DNA of 64,000 nt from Pyropia yezoensis (GCA_009829735.1 CM020618.1:35998894-36062893); one strand, 5' to 3'. Counted from the first letter of the stretch, positions 42,175 to 52,607 are shown. Numbers and translations are program-made. The notes: generated from the sequence alone by a model not told the origin.

Positions 42175-44087
42175 GCAAGGCGTGGCTGGACGAGTCTGAG
42201 AATGCTGTGGTGGGGACCGACCAGAACCGGAAGGAGTTTTTCTCCGTCGTCACCGCCAACTTTCAGGCCCGAATGGACCGGATCGGCCAGCCAGTCCGCC
42301 GGGGGGGGCTTCCTGAGCGTGTCGTGCGGGAGCCGTCCGGCGTGTATCGATACTGGCAGAAGCTGATGAAGATGGTCATGCGGCTTGTGGAAGCTCGCGT
42401 GTACGTGGAGAGCCAGGACCTGACGGGCAACCCGTCGGAGCGTTACATGGAGCTGGCCATGATGGCCAAGTTCGAGAAGCGCGACATGTTCGATGCCATC
42501 AGGCTGGGGCAGTACGAGCCCAACCCGGCCTTGACTGCGCCCGAGTCTAAGGCCGTTTACTGGATGGACTGCTGGCGAGCGCTGAGGGAGTCGGACAAGT
42601 TCAGTGGGGCCGCGGCAATGGCGGCACTGGCAGCCCGCCGCAGCCGCGCTGCTCGCGCGGCGGGGGGGGGGGCGCTAGCCGTGGGTGGGAAGGGCCGCGG
42701 GGAAGCTGGATCGATGGGGGGGGGGGCGGCCGCCGGTGCGGCCGCCGACTTTGGGGGCGAGGCCGCCGCGGATGGCACCGCCATCGACGTGGACGGCCTC
42801 GCCTTTTCGACTGGTAAGCGACAGCGGCCGGCATCTTTTGCTGCGCGGCCGCTGGGGACGCAGTCGACTCTAGCGCAAAGCGCGCTGCACACGGCGATGC
42901 ACGAGGAGAGCGTCGCTGCCACGTCGGCGCTGAAGGTCCTCACTGGGGCTGTGTCCGATAGGGCCCTGACGGCCGCGCTATCGGCCCCGGCCATCCGCGA
43001 TGTACCGCGCTTTCGGGATTTTCTTGCCCGACGTGCCGACCAGATGATTGCGGCGCATCTGGCCGCGCATGGACAGCCGGCCGCTCCGGCTGCAACGAAC
43101 GGGGCGGCTGCCAGCGCCACTGGCGGACAAGAAGGGGAAGGCGGGAGGAATGCACAGGCTCTTCCCGGTGCGGTGCCGGCAGGCGGGCCACTAAGGGCCG
43201 TGGCCGACGCCACCGGCGAGACTGTTGCCGGGTCGGCAGATGGGGCGTCCGAGGAGGCCGAGGCGGCAAGTGGGGCGGCGGCGGCCAGTGCTGTGGCGGC
43301 CGGGGGAGTTGGGGCAGTGGCGGCCGCCGACGCGGCCGCCGTTGGTGGTGAAGCCGACACAACGGACGCGCCTACGCCTACGGCCGCAGCAACAGACGCT
43401 GGGGAAGATGGGTCACGCGGGAGGGGGGCTGGCGACTTGGTTGCCGGCGGGACTGCAACCGGCCGGGTGGAGGACGCCGCGGCCGCCATCGCCGCCGCCG
43501 CGGTGAGAGGGGCGGCCGCCGCGACCGCTGAGGTCGTTGCCGCTGGCGTTGTGCGCCTGGACGGCCGCCCGCCGGCGAGCGCCAGGGAGTGGGCAGGACC
43601 CGATTCTTCCCCCATCCCCGCGGGACGCTTCAGCCCTGCAGACTCACAATCTCCATCTCTGTCTTCTGCCGCCGTCCGACCGCCGCCTCCTCCACCGACT
43701 GCCCCCGTACTGTGGCCACCGACGGAGCCAGCACACCCTGTCACGGCCGCAGCTGGCGGCCGCGTGGCGGCCGCCTTTTTGTCAGTTGGCCGCCGCGCGC
43801 AGCTGACAAAGCAGTTGCAGTTGGCGGCCGCAGCGCGGCGCAGCGCCAAGGGGAAGGGCCCGAAGCGTGCGCCCACTTTCACGTCGGGAACTCCATCCCC
43901 GTCGATGTCAGACGAGGAGCTGGGCGCCGGCGCGGGTGCCGACGCGGATGCCGACGCGGATGCCGACGCGGATGCCGACGCGGATGCGTACGACAATGTG
44001 GAGGAGGATGAAGAGTTCTCCTCTTTGATTAGAGAGGTGAAGGAACTGGAGGAGGAGGAGGTGGACGAGGATGAGTTGTACCTGTGA
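41607..44087 (+). CDS. PIF/Harbinger ORF1-type protein with a Myb/SANT (trihelix)-like domain
   Basis: 826 residues if started at the ATG at 41607; an ATG at 42066 is an alternative. The ordered core near residues 180-330 starts YSAVERLQLSKAWLDES and continues NAVVGTDQNRKEFFSVV, then YWQKLMKMVMRLVEARV and YWMDCWRALRESDKF. This is the pattern of the Myb-like/NAM-associated DNA-binding proteins that accompany PIF/Harbinger transposases and are needed for transposase nuclear import and DNA binding. The remainder is Ala/Gly-rich, with a 12-bp repeat coding Asp-Ala pairs at 43936-43988 and an acidic tail. It is convergent with the transposase, the usual two-ORF pair of this superfamily. Its N-terminal 190 codons overlap the previous ORF in another frame, so the true start is unsure. 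Confidence 0.7.
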   Translation: MSAPGGSRRTGQYFVGVGAGSGSAGTDSSARIAAAVAEARSRARARGRGGARFRGSGATRGGPPGTAPSGPRRATSDGDDDGLTDGDGDSEGEAAAAAAGARTQRGVRRGGAAGREWAGRGRGGEPAARGAGRTAGSAGRASVPCGGAGAAAPMAPGADGRGRGTGNAGVGPRVNTNGLPYSAVERLQLSKAWLDESENAVVGTDQNRKEFFSVVTANFQARMDRIGQPVRRGGLPERVVREPSGVYRYWQKLMKMVMRLVEARVYVESQDLTGNPSERYMELAMMAKFEKRDMFDAIRLGQYEPNPALTAPESKAVYWMDCWRALRESDKFSGAAAMAALAARRSRAARAAGGGALAVGGKGRGEAGSMGGGAAAGAAADFGGEAAADGTAIDVDGLAFSTGKRQRPASFAARPLGTQSTLAQSALHTAMHEESVAATSALKVLTGAVSDRALTAALSAPAIRDVPRFRDFLARRADQMIAAHLAAHGQPAAPAATNGAAASATGGQEGEGGRNAQALPGAVPAGGPLRAVADATGETVAGSADGASEEAEAASGAAAASAVAAGGVGAVAAADAAAVGGEADTTDAPTPTAAATDAGEDGSRGRGAGDLVAGGTATGRVEDAAAAIAAAAVRGAAAATAEVVAAGVVRLDGRPPASAREWAGPDSSPIPAGRFSPADSQSPSLSSAAVRPPPPPPTAPVLWPPTEPAHPVTAAAGGRVAAAFLSVGRRAQLTKQLQLAAAARRSAKGKGPKRAPTFTSGTPSPSMSDEELGAGAGADADADADADADADADAYDNVEEDEEFSSLIREVKELEEEEVDEDELYL

Positions 44088-44718
44088 GAGGGCTTTGCTT
44101 TTCTTGGTTTCGTGTTGGTGTGCGCAGCGTGCTGCGTGCCCGTCTTGTTCATTGCGTGTGCCATTTTGAATGCGTGGGATACTCGTTTGTGTTATTCTCA
44201 GCGGTGCACGCGCGGCACCGTCAATGTTGCTCCCGCTGGCGTGTAAAAACAGTCAGTTCTTGGCATCGACTCCAACTGGCCTCTTTCCTTTGCCCAGAAA
44301 AACACCCTCGTCACTCCCGCGAGGCACTTCAAGTGTGCTGCCAACGCCCGAAGTCCCACAGAGGGCCTGTCCATCTACTCGGGCGCCAGGTTTCACAACC
44401 CCGCGCCCAGTCGTGCCCTTTCGACGCGCACGTTCCTCAAGCGGCACGCGGCCACCCCTGACTGCCTCGGTCCCTCTATTCCGCCCTGCTAGCTGCTCAG
44501 GACGGTCCAGCACGGCTGTCCTGCAGTAAGTGCACATTGGTCACGCAGCGTGATTCCACGACAAGGAGCCACCCAGGCCTGCAATCGGAGTTCAAGTCAG
44601 CGCTGGGCGCCAAAGCACCACGCAAAAAGGCAGACCCCATTCATGTGAGGAAAAAAAAACCCGCGACGGGGTAAAAAAAAAAACCTTTACGCTCCAGCCC
44701 AATCGCTTCGACCCCCTG
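44088..44718. other. Spacer between the convergent Harbinger ORFs
   Basis: No coding frame with protein features. A-rich runs near 44647-44685 could serve polyadenylation of the plus-strand gene or its partner. Confidence 0.45.
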
Positions 44719-46545
44719 TCATCTCCAGTCGGCACGGCGGCGAAGGTATGGTGCAAGGGCCACCTCCTTGTGCGCCCAGACATGCGCCATGAGATCCTCT
44801 CGTAGGCGCTCATGCGCAATCGGGCTGGTCAACGCAGATATTCGCAGAACGTCGTCTGACCGCGCAGGGCGCGCCCCCCCCGCACCGCCTGTGGCGTCAG
44901 TCCCTGCAGCGGCCCCCCTAGCAGCAGAGCCTCCATCCGCTCCACCGGCCGCTGGGGCGCCACTCCCCGATGGCGCTCCACCAGCCGCCGGCGCGCCACT
45001 CCCCACGGCCACCACATCCGCACCCCGAGAACCCTCTCCCTCAGCGGCTGCCGGAGCGCCAATCCCCGCGGCCCCCCCCGCCGGAACCCCCGAGCCCGCT
45101 ACCGCATCCGCCGCTGGCACGCCTCTCCCACAGGCAGCCCCATCCGCACCACCGTGACTCGCTCCCGCACCGGCCGCGGGGGCGCCACTTCCTGCGGCTG
45201 CCCCGTTTACACCTTCAGATCTCGCCGCTCCGGCTGGCGCACGGCCGCCATTCCCCGCGGCCGCAGGGTCGCCACTCCCCGCGGCCGCGGCGGCTTGGGC
45301 AGCCAACGCCTCGGCCACCAGAGTGGCGGCCGCCGCACCGGGCTCGCCGTACGCATCGCCCATGCGGCGACGGGAGAGATATCCGTCGCGTCGCTCGATC
45401 ACCACCATGTTGTGCAGAATGGCAACAGCCTTGGCCGTCTGGATGATTCGGTCCACAGAATGAAAGCGTGCAGGGCGGAGAAGGATGTGGAAGCGTGAAG
45501 TGAGCACGCCGTAGAGGCGCTCCACGTCCTTGCGCATTGCCTCCTGGAGGCGGTTGTACGTTCGTCTTTTCAGCGTGTTGTTGGCGACCCGGGAAAATGG
45601 GCGGGCAAAAATCGGGAACTTGGGGTACACGCCATCAGCCAAGTAATAGGGTAAGCGACGAGTCCGGCCATTCAGTGTATAAGAAAACTTGTTGGGGGGC
45701 CAAAGTCCGGCGGTATAATCCATGTACAGTGGCGATTGGCCCCAAACGTTCATGTCGTTCTGGCTCCCAGGAGAGCCTACGAAAATGTGCCAGATATATA
45801 GGTCCTCATCGCAGACAGTCTCCATGGCAACGGAGCGCCGCTTCTTGTAGTCCTGGTACTGTCCAGCCAGCGCCTTGGGGCACATGCGCCAGACCCAATG
45901 TGAGCAGTCGATGCTGCCCATGCACCCAGGCATGCCCCGTTGCGCGTTGCGATCCAAAATATGGGCCAGCTCCGTGTCATTGGGTGGCCGCAAAAATGCA
46001 TCCTCGTAGTTGTCCGTGATGTGGTCAACCAACATCTGAGTAGACATCGCAATGGACGTTCGAGACAAGCGCACGTACTCGTCCGAGCGGTCGTTAGACT
46101 CTCCATACGCAAGCACACGGAAGGCGGCCGCCACCTTTTGCAGTGCGTGGGCTTGCGGCCGCCCCGTCGCGTTGATGCTCCGCTTCCAGTAGGGCAGGTC
46201 CTTCACATCATTGTACACGTGCATGAACACGTTCCTCGGCACGCGAAACCGCGTCTCAAAGTCCGCCTCCCCGTACACAGGAGGGCGGCCATCCACGCCG
46301 AAATAGTCGCGCTGCAGGCTGCGAAACCCCACGTCGAAATCGCGTGCCCGGTTCTGTCGGCGGCCGGGGAGAGATCCGCGCCAGCGGCGCCGCTCAATGG
46401 CGCCCGACAGGGCAATGAAGTGTCGCCGCCGCTTCAGGGCCTGCTGGGCAACGAGAATGGCCGCGTGCACGTCATCCGCCGAGCCGTCAGACATGTCCCA
46501 CACCTCCGTGTCGTGGATAGGGTTGGGGGAGAGGGGGGCCGCCAT
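44719..46545 (-). CDS. PIF/Harbinger DDE transposase
   Basis: 608 residues, single exon. The N-terminal 200 residues include FRVPRNVFMHVYNDVKD and a helical region. The DDE_4 core follows: first Asp in GCMGSIDCSHW, second Asp in FVGSPGSQNDMNVW, the family motif YYLADGVYPKFPIF, and the Glu region in NRLQEAMRKDVERLYGVLTSRF, then AVAILHNMVV. All three catalytic acids appear present, so the enzyme may still be active. It resembles plant ALP1/HARBI1-type proteins. The last about 190 residues are degenerate Gly/Ala repeats (GSGAPAAG, GSGVPAGG) not usual for the family, ending RADWR. Its ORF1 partner is convergent, at 41607-44087. Confidence 0.92.
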   Translation of the reverse strand: MAAPLSPNPIHDTEVWDMSDGSADDVHAAILVAQQALKRRRHFIALSGAIERRRWRGSLPGRRQNRARDFDVGFRSLQRDYFGVDGRPPVYGEADFETRFRVPRNVFMHVYNDVKDLPYWKRSINATGRPQAHALQKVAAAFRVLAYGESNDRSDEYVRLSRTSIAMSTQMLVDHITDNYEDAFLRPPNDTELAHILDRNAQRGMPGCMGSIDCSHWVWRMCPKALAGQYQDYKKRRSVAMETVCDEDLYIWHIFVGSPGSQNDMNVWGQSPLYMDYTAGLWPPNKFSYTLNGRTRRLPYYLADGVYPKFPIFARPFSRVANNTLKRRTYNRLQEAMRKDVERLYGVLTSRFHILLRPARFHSVDRIIQTAKAVAILHNMVVIERRDGYLSRRRMGDAYGEPGAAAATLVAEALAAQAAAAAGSGDPAAAGNGGRAPAGAARSEGVNGAAAGSGAPAAGAGASHGGADGAACGRGVPAADAVAGSGVPAGGAAGIGAPAAAEGEGSRGADVVAVGSGAPAAGGAPSGSGAPAAGGADGGSAARGAAAGTDATGGAGGARPARSDDVLRISALTSPIAHERLREDLMAHVWAHKEVALAPYLRRRADWR

Positions 46546-46979
46546 CTCTCAGCACGGCCGGCCGGGCCCCGACAAGTCGACACGACGTCGCGACGACTGG
46601 GTGGCGCTTCCGCTGCGGGGGCCTCGGCTGAGGCCACACTCACACTGCAGGTGGTAGCGAAGGCCGGTGGCCACGGTGGCAAAGAACAGCTGTCAAGGGT
46701 ACGTCCCGTCCTTGGCGAGGAGAGAAGGGGCCGCGTGCGCGGGCACGACAGTTGCCGTCAGTAGCCGCAGGATACGGTGGCCGTGGTAGAGGGTGCGGCC
46801 AGCGTGGGAGCGGCCGCTCGAGACGGACGCAGAAACGGCCGCGTGGGCGGCAACGATGGTGGTGGCGACGACCGCGGTCGGCAGGACGTCGGCAGGTCGC
46901 CACATGGGCTGGTATGGCCCAGCATCCATGCGTGGACCGCGCCCAGGGCACCCACCCCGGACGGGACAGGCCCGTGGGT

Positions 46980-47580
46980 AGCTGCGTGCCCCCCTGCCCC
47001 CCCCATCTGGATCGCAACCAGGGTGCCCCCCCCCCCAGTACCACGCCCACTGGCGGGGTGGGCAAAACCGCCCCGACTGGATGCTACCGGGGCACCGCCC
47101 CGCCTCCCCCCCCCCAAGAACATGCCCACAGGCGTGTGTGCTCCCTCCCCCCCCGCGCCGGGATCGCACCCAGGGTGCCCCTCCCGCCCATTCCAGGCCC
47201 ACAGGCGGGGTGTGCCCAACCGCGCTAGCTGGGTGCCACCGGGGCGCCGCCCCCCCACCGCCCCCCCCCAGAACCGTCCCACAAGCGGGTGGCTGCCGTC
47301 CAAGCCCGCCCCGCCCGGGACTCACCCGCGCGCCCCCCCCTACAGCGGGCCCACAATTAAACGAGTGTTCCCTCCCCCCGCCTGCATCGCATCGAGGGCG
47401 CCCCCCCCCCCTCGAGCGCACTCACAAGGGGTGCGTGTCTCCTCCCCCCCCCCCACGTCGATCACGCCAGGGCGCCCCCCCCCCCCAGTACAGGCCCACA
47501 GGCGGGTGTGTGCCCGCCCCCCCCCCCGAAGCAGGCCTATAGGCAGGTGTGTGCCCGCCCCCCCACCCTTGAATAGTGCG
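46980..47580. repeat. Degenerate C-rich minisatellite
   Basis: Six or more imperfect units built on GGTGCCCCCCCCCC, CAGTACAGGCCCACAGGCGG and TGTGTGCCC alternate with C runs of 8-12. Unit length is variable, about 60-110 bases. Open frames across it (46777-47877 plus, others minus) only reflect the repeat. Confidence 0.75.
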
Positions 47581-48078
47581 TATGGCTGCCCCTCCCCCCA
47601 CCAGGAGCTCTCCCTCAGGGGCCGACACAGGGCCCCGCGCCAACGACCCCACCGCCGAACGAGCCTGGGGGCTGCATGTTGTATTTTTGCTTATTTTGCC
47701 CGGCACGTGAGCGGGGCGCGTCGGGCGCGTCGGGGGCTCCACACCACGACGACCGTGGGGCGTGGTGCTGACGTGTATCACTTCCTCACGGGACCACCCA
47801 GCAGGACGCCGAACGTGGTAGCGATACGTGCCACACAATTCGAAAAATCGGCCAGACGTGTGACGAGTCGGTCATGATGGCGCGCGGTCAACATCCATGG
47901 CGGACGTGCCGACCGGCTCCGCCGCGAAGAACCCCGCCTCAACCAGGCGAGCGGCGCCAGCAATGTTGCCAGATTGCATTCCGAAACTTTCGAGAGGGTC
48001 TTCAATGTTTCGAGTTCGACCCCGTTCTGGCGCAATATGTCGTCCCACAAGCCGAAACGAGTTGGTCATGTACAACTG

Positions 48079-48378
48079 CGATACCATCTCGGGGGGTCAA
48101 GATGGTATCGGAGTGCTACATGACCATCTTGTGTAGATCTCTGACGTATACGTGGCAAAGAATACTTGACGCAAGTCCACCAACTCCTTTAACGTCCAAA
48201 CCCGAATCGGGGGCCCGAATCAGGCCGAATCGAGAGCCGAACGGCGGCCCACAAGCGGGCGCTGCTCTCCCATTGGCCAACTGGACATTCGGAGGCCACG
48301 TGGATCCTCAAATGAAACGTCCGAAAATATATGCGAGATGGTATCGAGTTGGTACGACGTTGGTGGGAGCACTCTAAG
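48079..48378. repeat. MITE-like fragment bounded by 12-bp inverted repeats, related to the 36.8-kb element
   Basis: CGATACCATCTC at 48079-48090 and GAGATGGTATCG at 48335-48346 are perfect inverted repeats. The right part 48335-48378 matches the reverse complement of 37197-37245, including GTTGGTACGACGTTGGTGGG. The duplicated Cys-rich gene block begins exactly where this repeat ends, so the repeat marks a rearrangement breakpoint. Confidence 0.65.
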
Positions 48379-49935
48379 GTGCGGTCGTGAGTTCCCCAAA
48401 GATATAGTATTAATAGTGAGATTGTTTCGCCTCATCAGCATGACATGCATTGTGACTGCTGCTACCCACATGACCATGTACCGCACAATATGTACGGTTG
48501 CCGTGCCCGGCGACGCGTGCCGTGCACGGCACACGACGTACCCCACCCCACCACACCATCCACGTGACCCCCACACCGTCAACGCGACAGCCAGCTCGGC
48601 TTGTAGTTGACCCACCACGGACACTGGCCATACCAGAAGAGGTACGACTGGTTGTACCTGCAGCAATTCCACAGTGTCTGGTAGCCCAACGCGGCCCCAT
48701 AGTGGCAGATGATGTCGCAGCAGGGCTTGTGGAACTGATCCAGGTTCTGCACAAAGGGCACCCACCGGGCCGTATCGTAGCAGCACTGATTGGAGCCCGG
48801 GTTGCGCGGGTTGTTGTTGTCAATCATCTGGCCAGGGACGATGGGCGGCGGCGGGTAGTTGATCAGTTCGATGATAGTGTCCTTTGCCGCCGCGTCCACA
48901 CTGCCACTGCCGGCCGCCGCCGACGACGACGAGGTGGCGCTGTTGCCACTGGCCGACGCCGTCAACGTGGGCGGCTGCGGCACGGCGGGGCGGACGGCGG
49001 GGGCGGCGGCGGCGGCGGCGGGCGGCGCCCCCCCCCCCGCGGCGGCCTTTGCCGCCAACGCCTTGGCCGCCGCCGCCCGCGCGTCCTCCAGCTGCGCCCC
49101 CCGCACGGCCGCAATGGCGGTGCGGACGTCTGCGCCCGCGGCAATGGCGGCCAGGAAGGCGCGCGCGTCGGCGGCGGGGACGTTTGCGGCAACGGCGGCG
49201 CTGACGAGCGTCTCGGTGGAGGCGGCGGGGTCAAACGGGGCGGGGCCGGCCTTGACCGCCGCCTTGACGGCGGCCGCCGCGTCGGTGGCCGCCGCCCCGG
49301 TGGTGGCCGCCGTGGCCTTGGCGGCCGCCGACAGCTTTGCCGCCGACGGGGCGGCGACGGCAGCAACGTGGACGGCGGCGAGGCCCGCTGCCGAGACGGC
49401 GGCGACCGCGGCGGTCAGGGCCACGACGGCGGCAACGCGGGGGTGGGAGCGCGCCATGGCGACGACCAGCCCAGACGGGGAGTGGGTGTGCGAGAGCGGG
49501 GAGCGCGAGGAGGGGGGTGGTGGGGTGGGCTGGTGGTATGTCGAGTGGGGTGGGTGGCCGGCTAGAGGCAGGCCGCTGTGGGTTATGGGAGCATGGGGGG
49601 ACGAGGGCAGGGCACGCCGGCAGGGCGTCACATTTATGCAGCACCCCAGCCCCGTTTGTGCGGCAGCGTCGCGGCTGGCGCCTGATGCGGCCGCTGCGGC
49701 TGGCACACGGCACGGTGGAGAGGGTTTGCCAGCGGGGCGGCTGCCAGAGGGCATGCCGCAGGCTGGTGGGCAAGCAGCAGAGCAGCTGGGCGATGTGTTG
49801 CGGGGTGTGGCGGACACGGGCGACGGGGGATTGGTACGGGGCGGCCTGCGGGTGCACGGCCGCTTGGGCGGTCGACTGAGACGGCGGTGGGTGGGTGGGC
49901 GGCGGCCGTTTCGGGCAGACGGCTGACGGTTGGGA
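48375..49935. repeat. Segmental duplication, copy 2 (inverted relative to 23630-25183)
   Basis: The reverse complement matches copy 1 from its 3' end through the coding region nearly without change; the 5' flank fades from about 95 percent identity near 49680 to about 80 percent beyond 49770. Left boundary sharp at 48375, right boundary diffuse. Confidence 0.85.
48579..49457 (-). CDS. Small secreted Ala-rich protein with an eight-Cys C-terminal domain, copy 2
   Basis: 292 residues, almost identical to the product at 24102-24980: same signal peptide, Ala-rich middle and CC, CC, C, CC, C terminal domain. The one residue change I see is Ala for Val in the LTASASG stretch. The same CATAAATG element stands upstream, at about 49631-49638. 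Because coding and 3' flank are much more alike than the 5' flank, either the duplication is recent with an altered promoter side or gene conversion has kept the coding parts equal. The two genes sit 24 kb apart in opposite orientation, on either side of the retrotransposon and the Harbinger region. Confidence 0.75.
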   Translation of the reverse strand: MARSHPRVAAVVALTAAVAAVSAAGLAAVHVAAVAAPSAAKLSAAAKATAATTGAAATDAAAAVKAAVKAGPAPFDPAASTETLVSAAVAANVPAADARAFLAAIAAGADVRTAIAAVRGAQLEDARAAAAKALAAKAAAGGGAPPAAAAAAPAVRPAVPQPPTLTASASGNSATSSSSAAAGSGSVDAAAKDTIIELINYPPPPIVPGQMIDNNNPRNPGSNQCCYDTARWVPFVQNLDQFHKPCCDIICHYGAALGYQTLWNCCRYNQSYLFWYGQCPWWVNYKPSWLSR

Positions 49936-50234
49936 GGGGGGGAGCCGCCGCCTGCCCGGGGGGTGTGGTGGAAGCGGCGGCGGCCGTTGGGTCTGCCCCT
50001 CGACGGGCCCCTCCCGCGCGTCGACGGCCACAGGCCCGGGAGGGGGGACGGCGCGACCCGCACGCCCTGTGTCCAGGCTGCATCCACCAGCCAACGTCCC
50101 GCAGCACGACGGCCGTTGTGTCCCGCCGCCGCCGCCGCCCCGCCGCGTGGGTGCCGCCGCTGCCACGGCGGCGGCCACCTCCCTATTCAGCCCCTCTCCC
50201 CCCGCTCTCGCGTGAGCCATTGTGGCACGACAGC

Positions 50235-50611
50235 GGGGGGGGGGGGGGGGGGGGGGGGGCCAAGTGCCGCTGCCTATCTACTGGGTGTTGCCGCCACTAC
50301 GATTCAGGCGCGCCACCACCGGCAGAGGTGCGGTGGTCGGAAAGACGGGGCGGGGGGGGGGGGGGCGCGGGGGGGCGGAAGGCGGGGGTGGGTGGGAGGG
50401 CCCCCGCCCCACTGACCGCCGCCTGGCCGGCGGCGGCTTGCGAGATGGGCAACGGCGCGTGCCATCCTGGCGGCAGCGGCGGTCCGCCCCTTTCCCCCCC
50501 CCCGATGCCACCGCAAGGTGGCACTGGCCCCACGAGGCCGCCGTCCTCCCCCTTCCGCCTCCATGGCGTCTGAGGGTTCAAGCGCACCCCCCCCCCCCCC
50601 CCCCCCCCCCC
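50235..50611. repeat. Two long homopolymers: G25 (50235-50259) and C25 (50587-50611)
   Basis: Runs of 25 G and 25 C lie about 330 bases apart, in inverted sense, with more G10-12 runs between. No protein-coding frame is credible across them. Confidence 0.9.
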
Positions 50612-51072
50612 TCCTCCGCAGCTGGTCGGGTTCTCTCCCGCCTCGGGTGTTGGGGTGGGTGGGGGCGATCATCCCCTGCCGCCCCCTGTCTCCCTTCCCC
50701 CCTCTATTTATTTTTGTCGACCCGCCACCGACTCGCCGTCCCCCCACGCTGTCCTTCCCCCCCCCGTCCTTCCCCCTCCCCTCTCCCCCCCCCCCTCCCC
50801 CTACGCCCTGTGCCACCCCAATGGGAGGTCCGCCACCACCGTGACGACGGGTGGACGGCGCTACGGCACCTGGGCAGGACGCTGCTGGCGGCACGGTCGT
50901 CTGTGCGGCAGCTACTGCCCATGCCCCCGCGTCTGCAGAGCGTTGACGGGGTGGCGCTCCCGCCCGCGACGGCTGCCGCCGCGAGCGGCGAGCCCAGGCG
51001 GGGAGTGGGGGAGGCGGGGGTGGGGGGGGGGTTGGACGAGCGCCCTCCCCATCTGTCCCCTTCTCTGGTGAA

Positions 51073-51074
<2 letters not shown>

Positions 51075-51134
<60 letters not shown>
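51075..51134. repeat. Homopolymer of 60 G
   Basis: Sixty consecutive G on the plus strand, read directly. Such a run would form G-quadruplexes and is hard to sequence, so its true length may differ. No gene is supported between 49936 and 52129. Confidence 0.9.
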
Positions 51135-52133
51135 CGGAGGGAGTGTTGCTTACCCACCGCGAGATGATCTTTGTGCCATTGTGGATGGGCGGGGGAGTGG
51201 GTGGGCAGGCGGTTGTCCACCACGGATTGTGGGTGCCGGCACCACGCCGTCGCCCAGCGTGCATGGGGCTGGGCACCGGCTGGCAGCCCTTGCTACAGCC
51301 GCAAACGCGGGACGGGCGGCGGCCCAAAGCACGGCCCAGCCCTAAATCTACCTACCAGCCGACCTCGGCAGACGCGCACGCCAACAGGGGGCACTGCCGG
51401 CACTGCCGGCATGCCGGGGTGGGCGCGGGCGGGCGGGCAGGCACTCGGGCAGTACAGTGGGGGGGGGGGGGGGGTCTGCTTGGCGGCGCTGGCGATGGGC
51501 TCTATGGAGCGCGACTCGGGACCGAGGCTGCTGGGTTGGGACCAGGCAAGACGGCCACACCCGCAGCAAGCCCCCTGGACACGGGAGAAGGGCAAACGGC
51601 CTGCAAGCAGCAACAGAGGCACCCGCGGGACAACGGCCGCCGCCTTTGGGTTTCGCTGCCATCTTTATGGCCTGCGGGCGGTCACTGCGCCAAGAGGCCA
51701 GCTGCACAAGCATGCAGCACGCGTACTGCTCGCTCAATCCTGAGACGACGACAGATCGGAACGAGGTCGATACGTGGAAAAATATTCTATTAGGCTCGAG
51801 AGCTGGGAGAGCGTTTTGTTCTCTGGTGAAAGTGGATAGTTTACAAAAGGTGTTGTGCTTCCGTCCTCTTCCAAGCCGATTATCGTTTTCGTTCATATTG
51901 AAACGAGCAGCAAAACAGGATGACTCTTATTGTCCCACCTTTGAAGTCCGTGCTGTTCTTGCCCACAATGGCACGGCCGAAGCTTTTCGTCACACCGCTT
52001 CATCGAGTTGCGACGCGGCGGCCTTTGGAGTCATTTCGGGCTTAGAAAACTTATTTTCAGCGTCTATTCAACTCCTCGCTGTCAGCGGGGCATTCCGACT
52101 CAGTGGAAGATGTTTTGGCCGTAAACGTGACGT

Positions 52134-52330
52134 GGAATGGGCGCCCTCGGCGCGCCCATGACATGAAAGCTATATCATCAAGTGGGTTTTCTCACAAACT
52201 CAGGTGCGACGTGATGCAGGTGCCTGACCGGCTGTCAGGGACAGACCTACCTACGCAACACTGAAGTACGACAAAGAGTCCATGCGACTGGGGAGCTATC
52301 AGTATGGCGTATCCAGGCTGGATTCAAACG
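52134..52330. repeat. Non-coding element A2, homologous to element A1 at 4.4 kb
   Basis: Aligns in the same orientation with 4447-4655. Conserved blocks include ATGGGCGCCC, CGGCGCG, TATCATCAAGTG, GGTTTTCT and GACAGACCTAC, plus the outer block TGGCG(T/C)ATCCAG at 52312-52323. The GC hairpin is kept (GGGCGCC...GGCGCGCC). Loop and spacer regions vary more than the blocks, as expected for a structured RNA. It lies 190 bases from the tRNA-Ile gene. Confidence 0.45.
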
Positions 52331-52521
52331 GAAGATCCCCAGCGGTCATCATCCTCGGCGGCACAGTGTGGATGTTTCCCAGCATCAAGTATTAAGGTGC
52401 GGTGACCCTGCGATCGGACGAGATCCAGGGGTTGCTTGAGAAAGTCCCTCGGGCAGGTAGGAGAGCAGCAGCACAAGCTTTCTCAAGACAAACTAACTCA
52501 CAAAAGTTAAAAGGTGAAATC

Positions 52522-52607
52522 TAACGGAGCAGGGGCTTTCGTGCATTCTCGAACCCTGGACTTTCGCGTTATTAGCACGACACTCTAACCAACTGAGTTA
52601 CACCGTC
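52522..52607 (-). tRNA. tRNA-Ile(AAU) with a 12-nt insertion in the T loop
   Basis: Read on the minus strand: acceptor GACGGTG pairs with CTCCGTT (one T-T mismatch), discriminator A. D arm ACTC-AGTTGGTTA-GAGT is canonical. Anticodon arm TCGTG-CTAATAA-CGCGA gives AAU; variable loop AAGTC. The T stem CAGGG (52558-52554) pairs perfectly with CCCTG (52534-52530), but the loop between them has 19 bases instead of 7, starting TTCGA and ending AAGC. Removing 12 bases after TTCGA leaves TTCGAGC, a normal T loop. TTTT runs follow the gene at about 52505-52513. Without allowing the insertion the 3' half looks like a pseudogene. Confidence 0.82.

Noticed and set aside
46777..47877. 366-codon plus-strand frame
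   Set aside because: Produced by the C-rich minisatellite and its flanks; no protein features.
50222..51793. 523-codon plus-strand frame across the homopolymers
   Set aside because: It reads through G25, C25 and G60 tracts and has no recognisable domain.
52522..52560. tRNA-Ile as a decayed pseudogene
   Set aside because: The apparent decay disappears when 12 bases in the T loop are treated as an insertion; both stems then pair.
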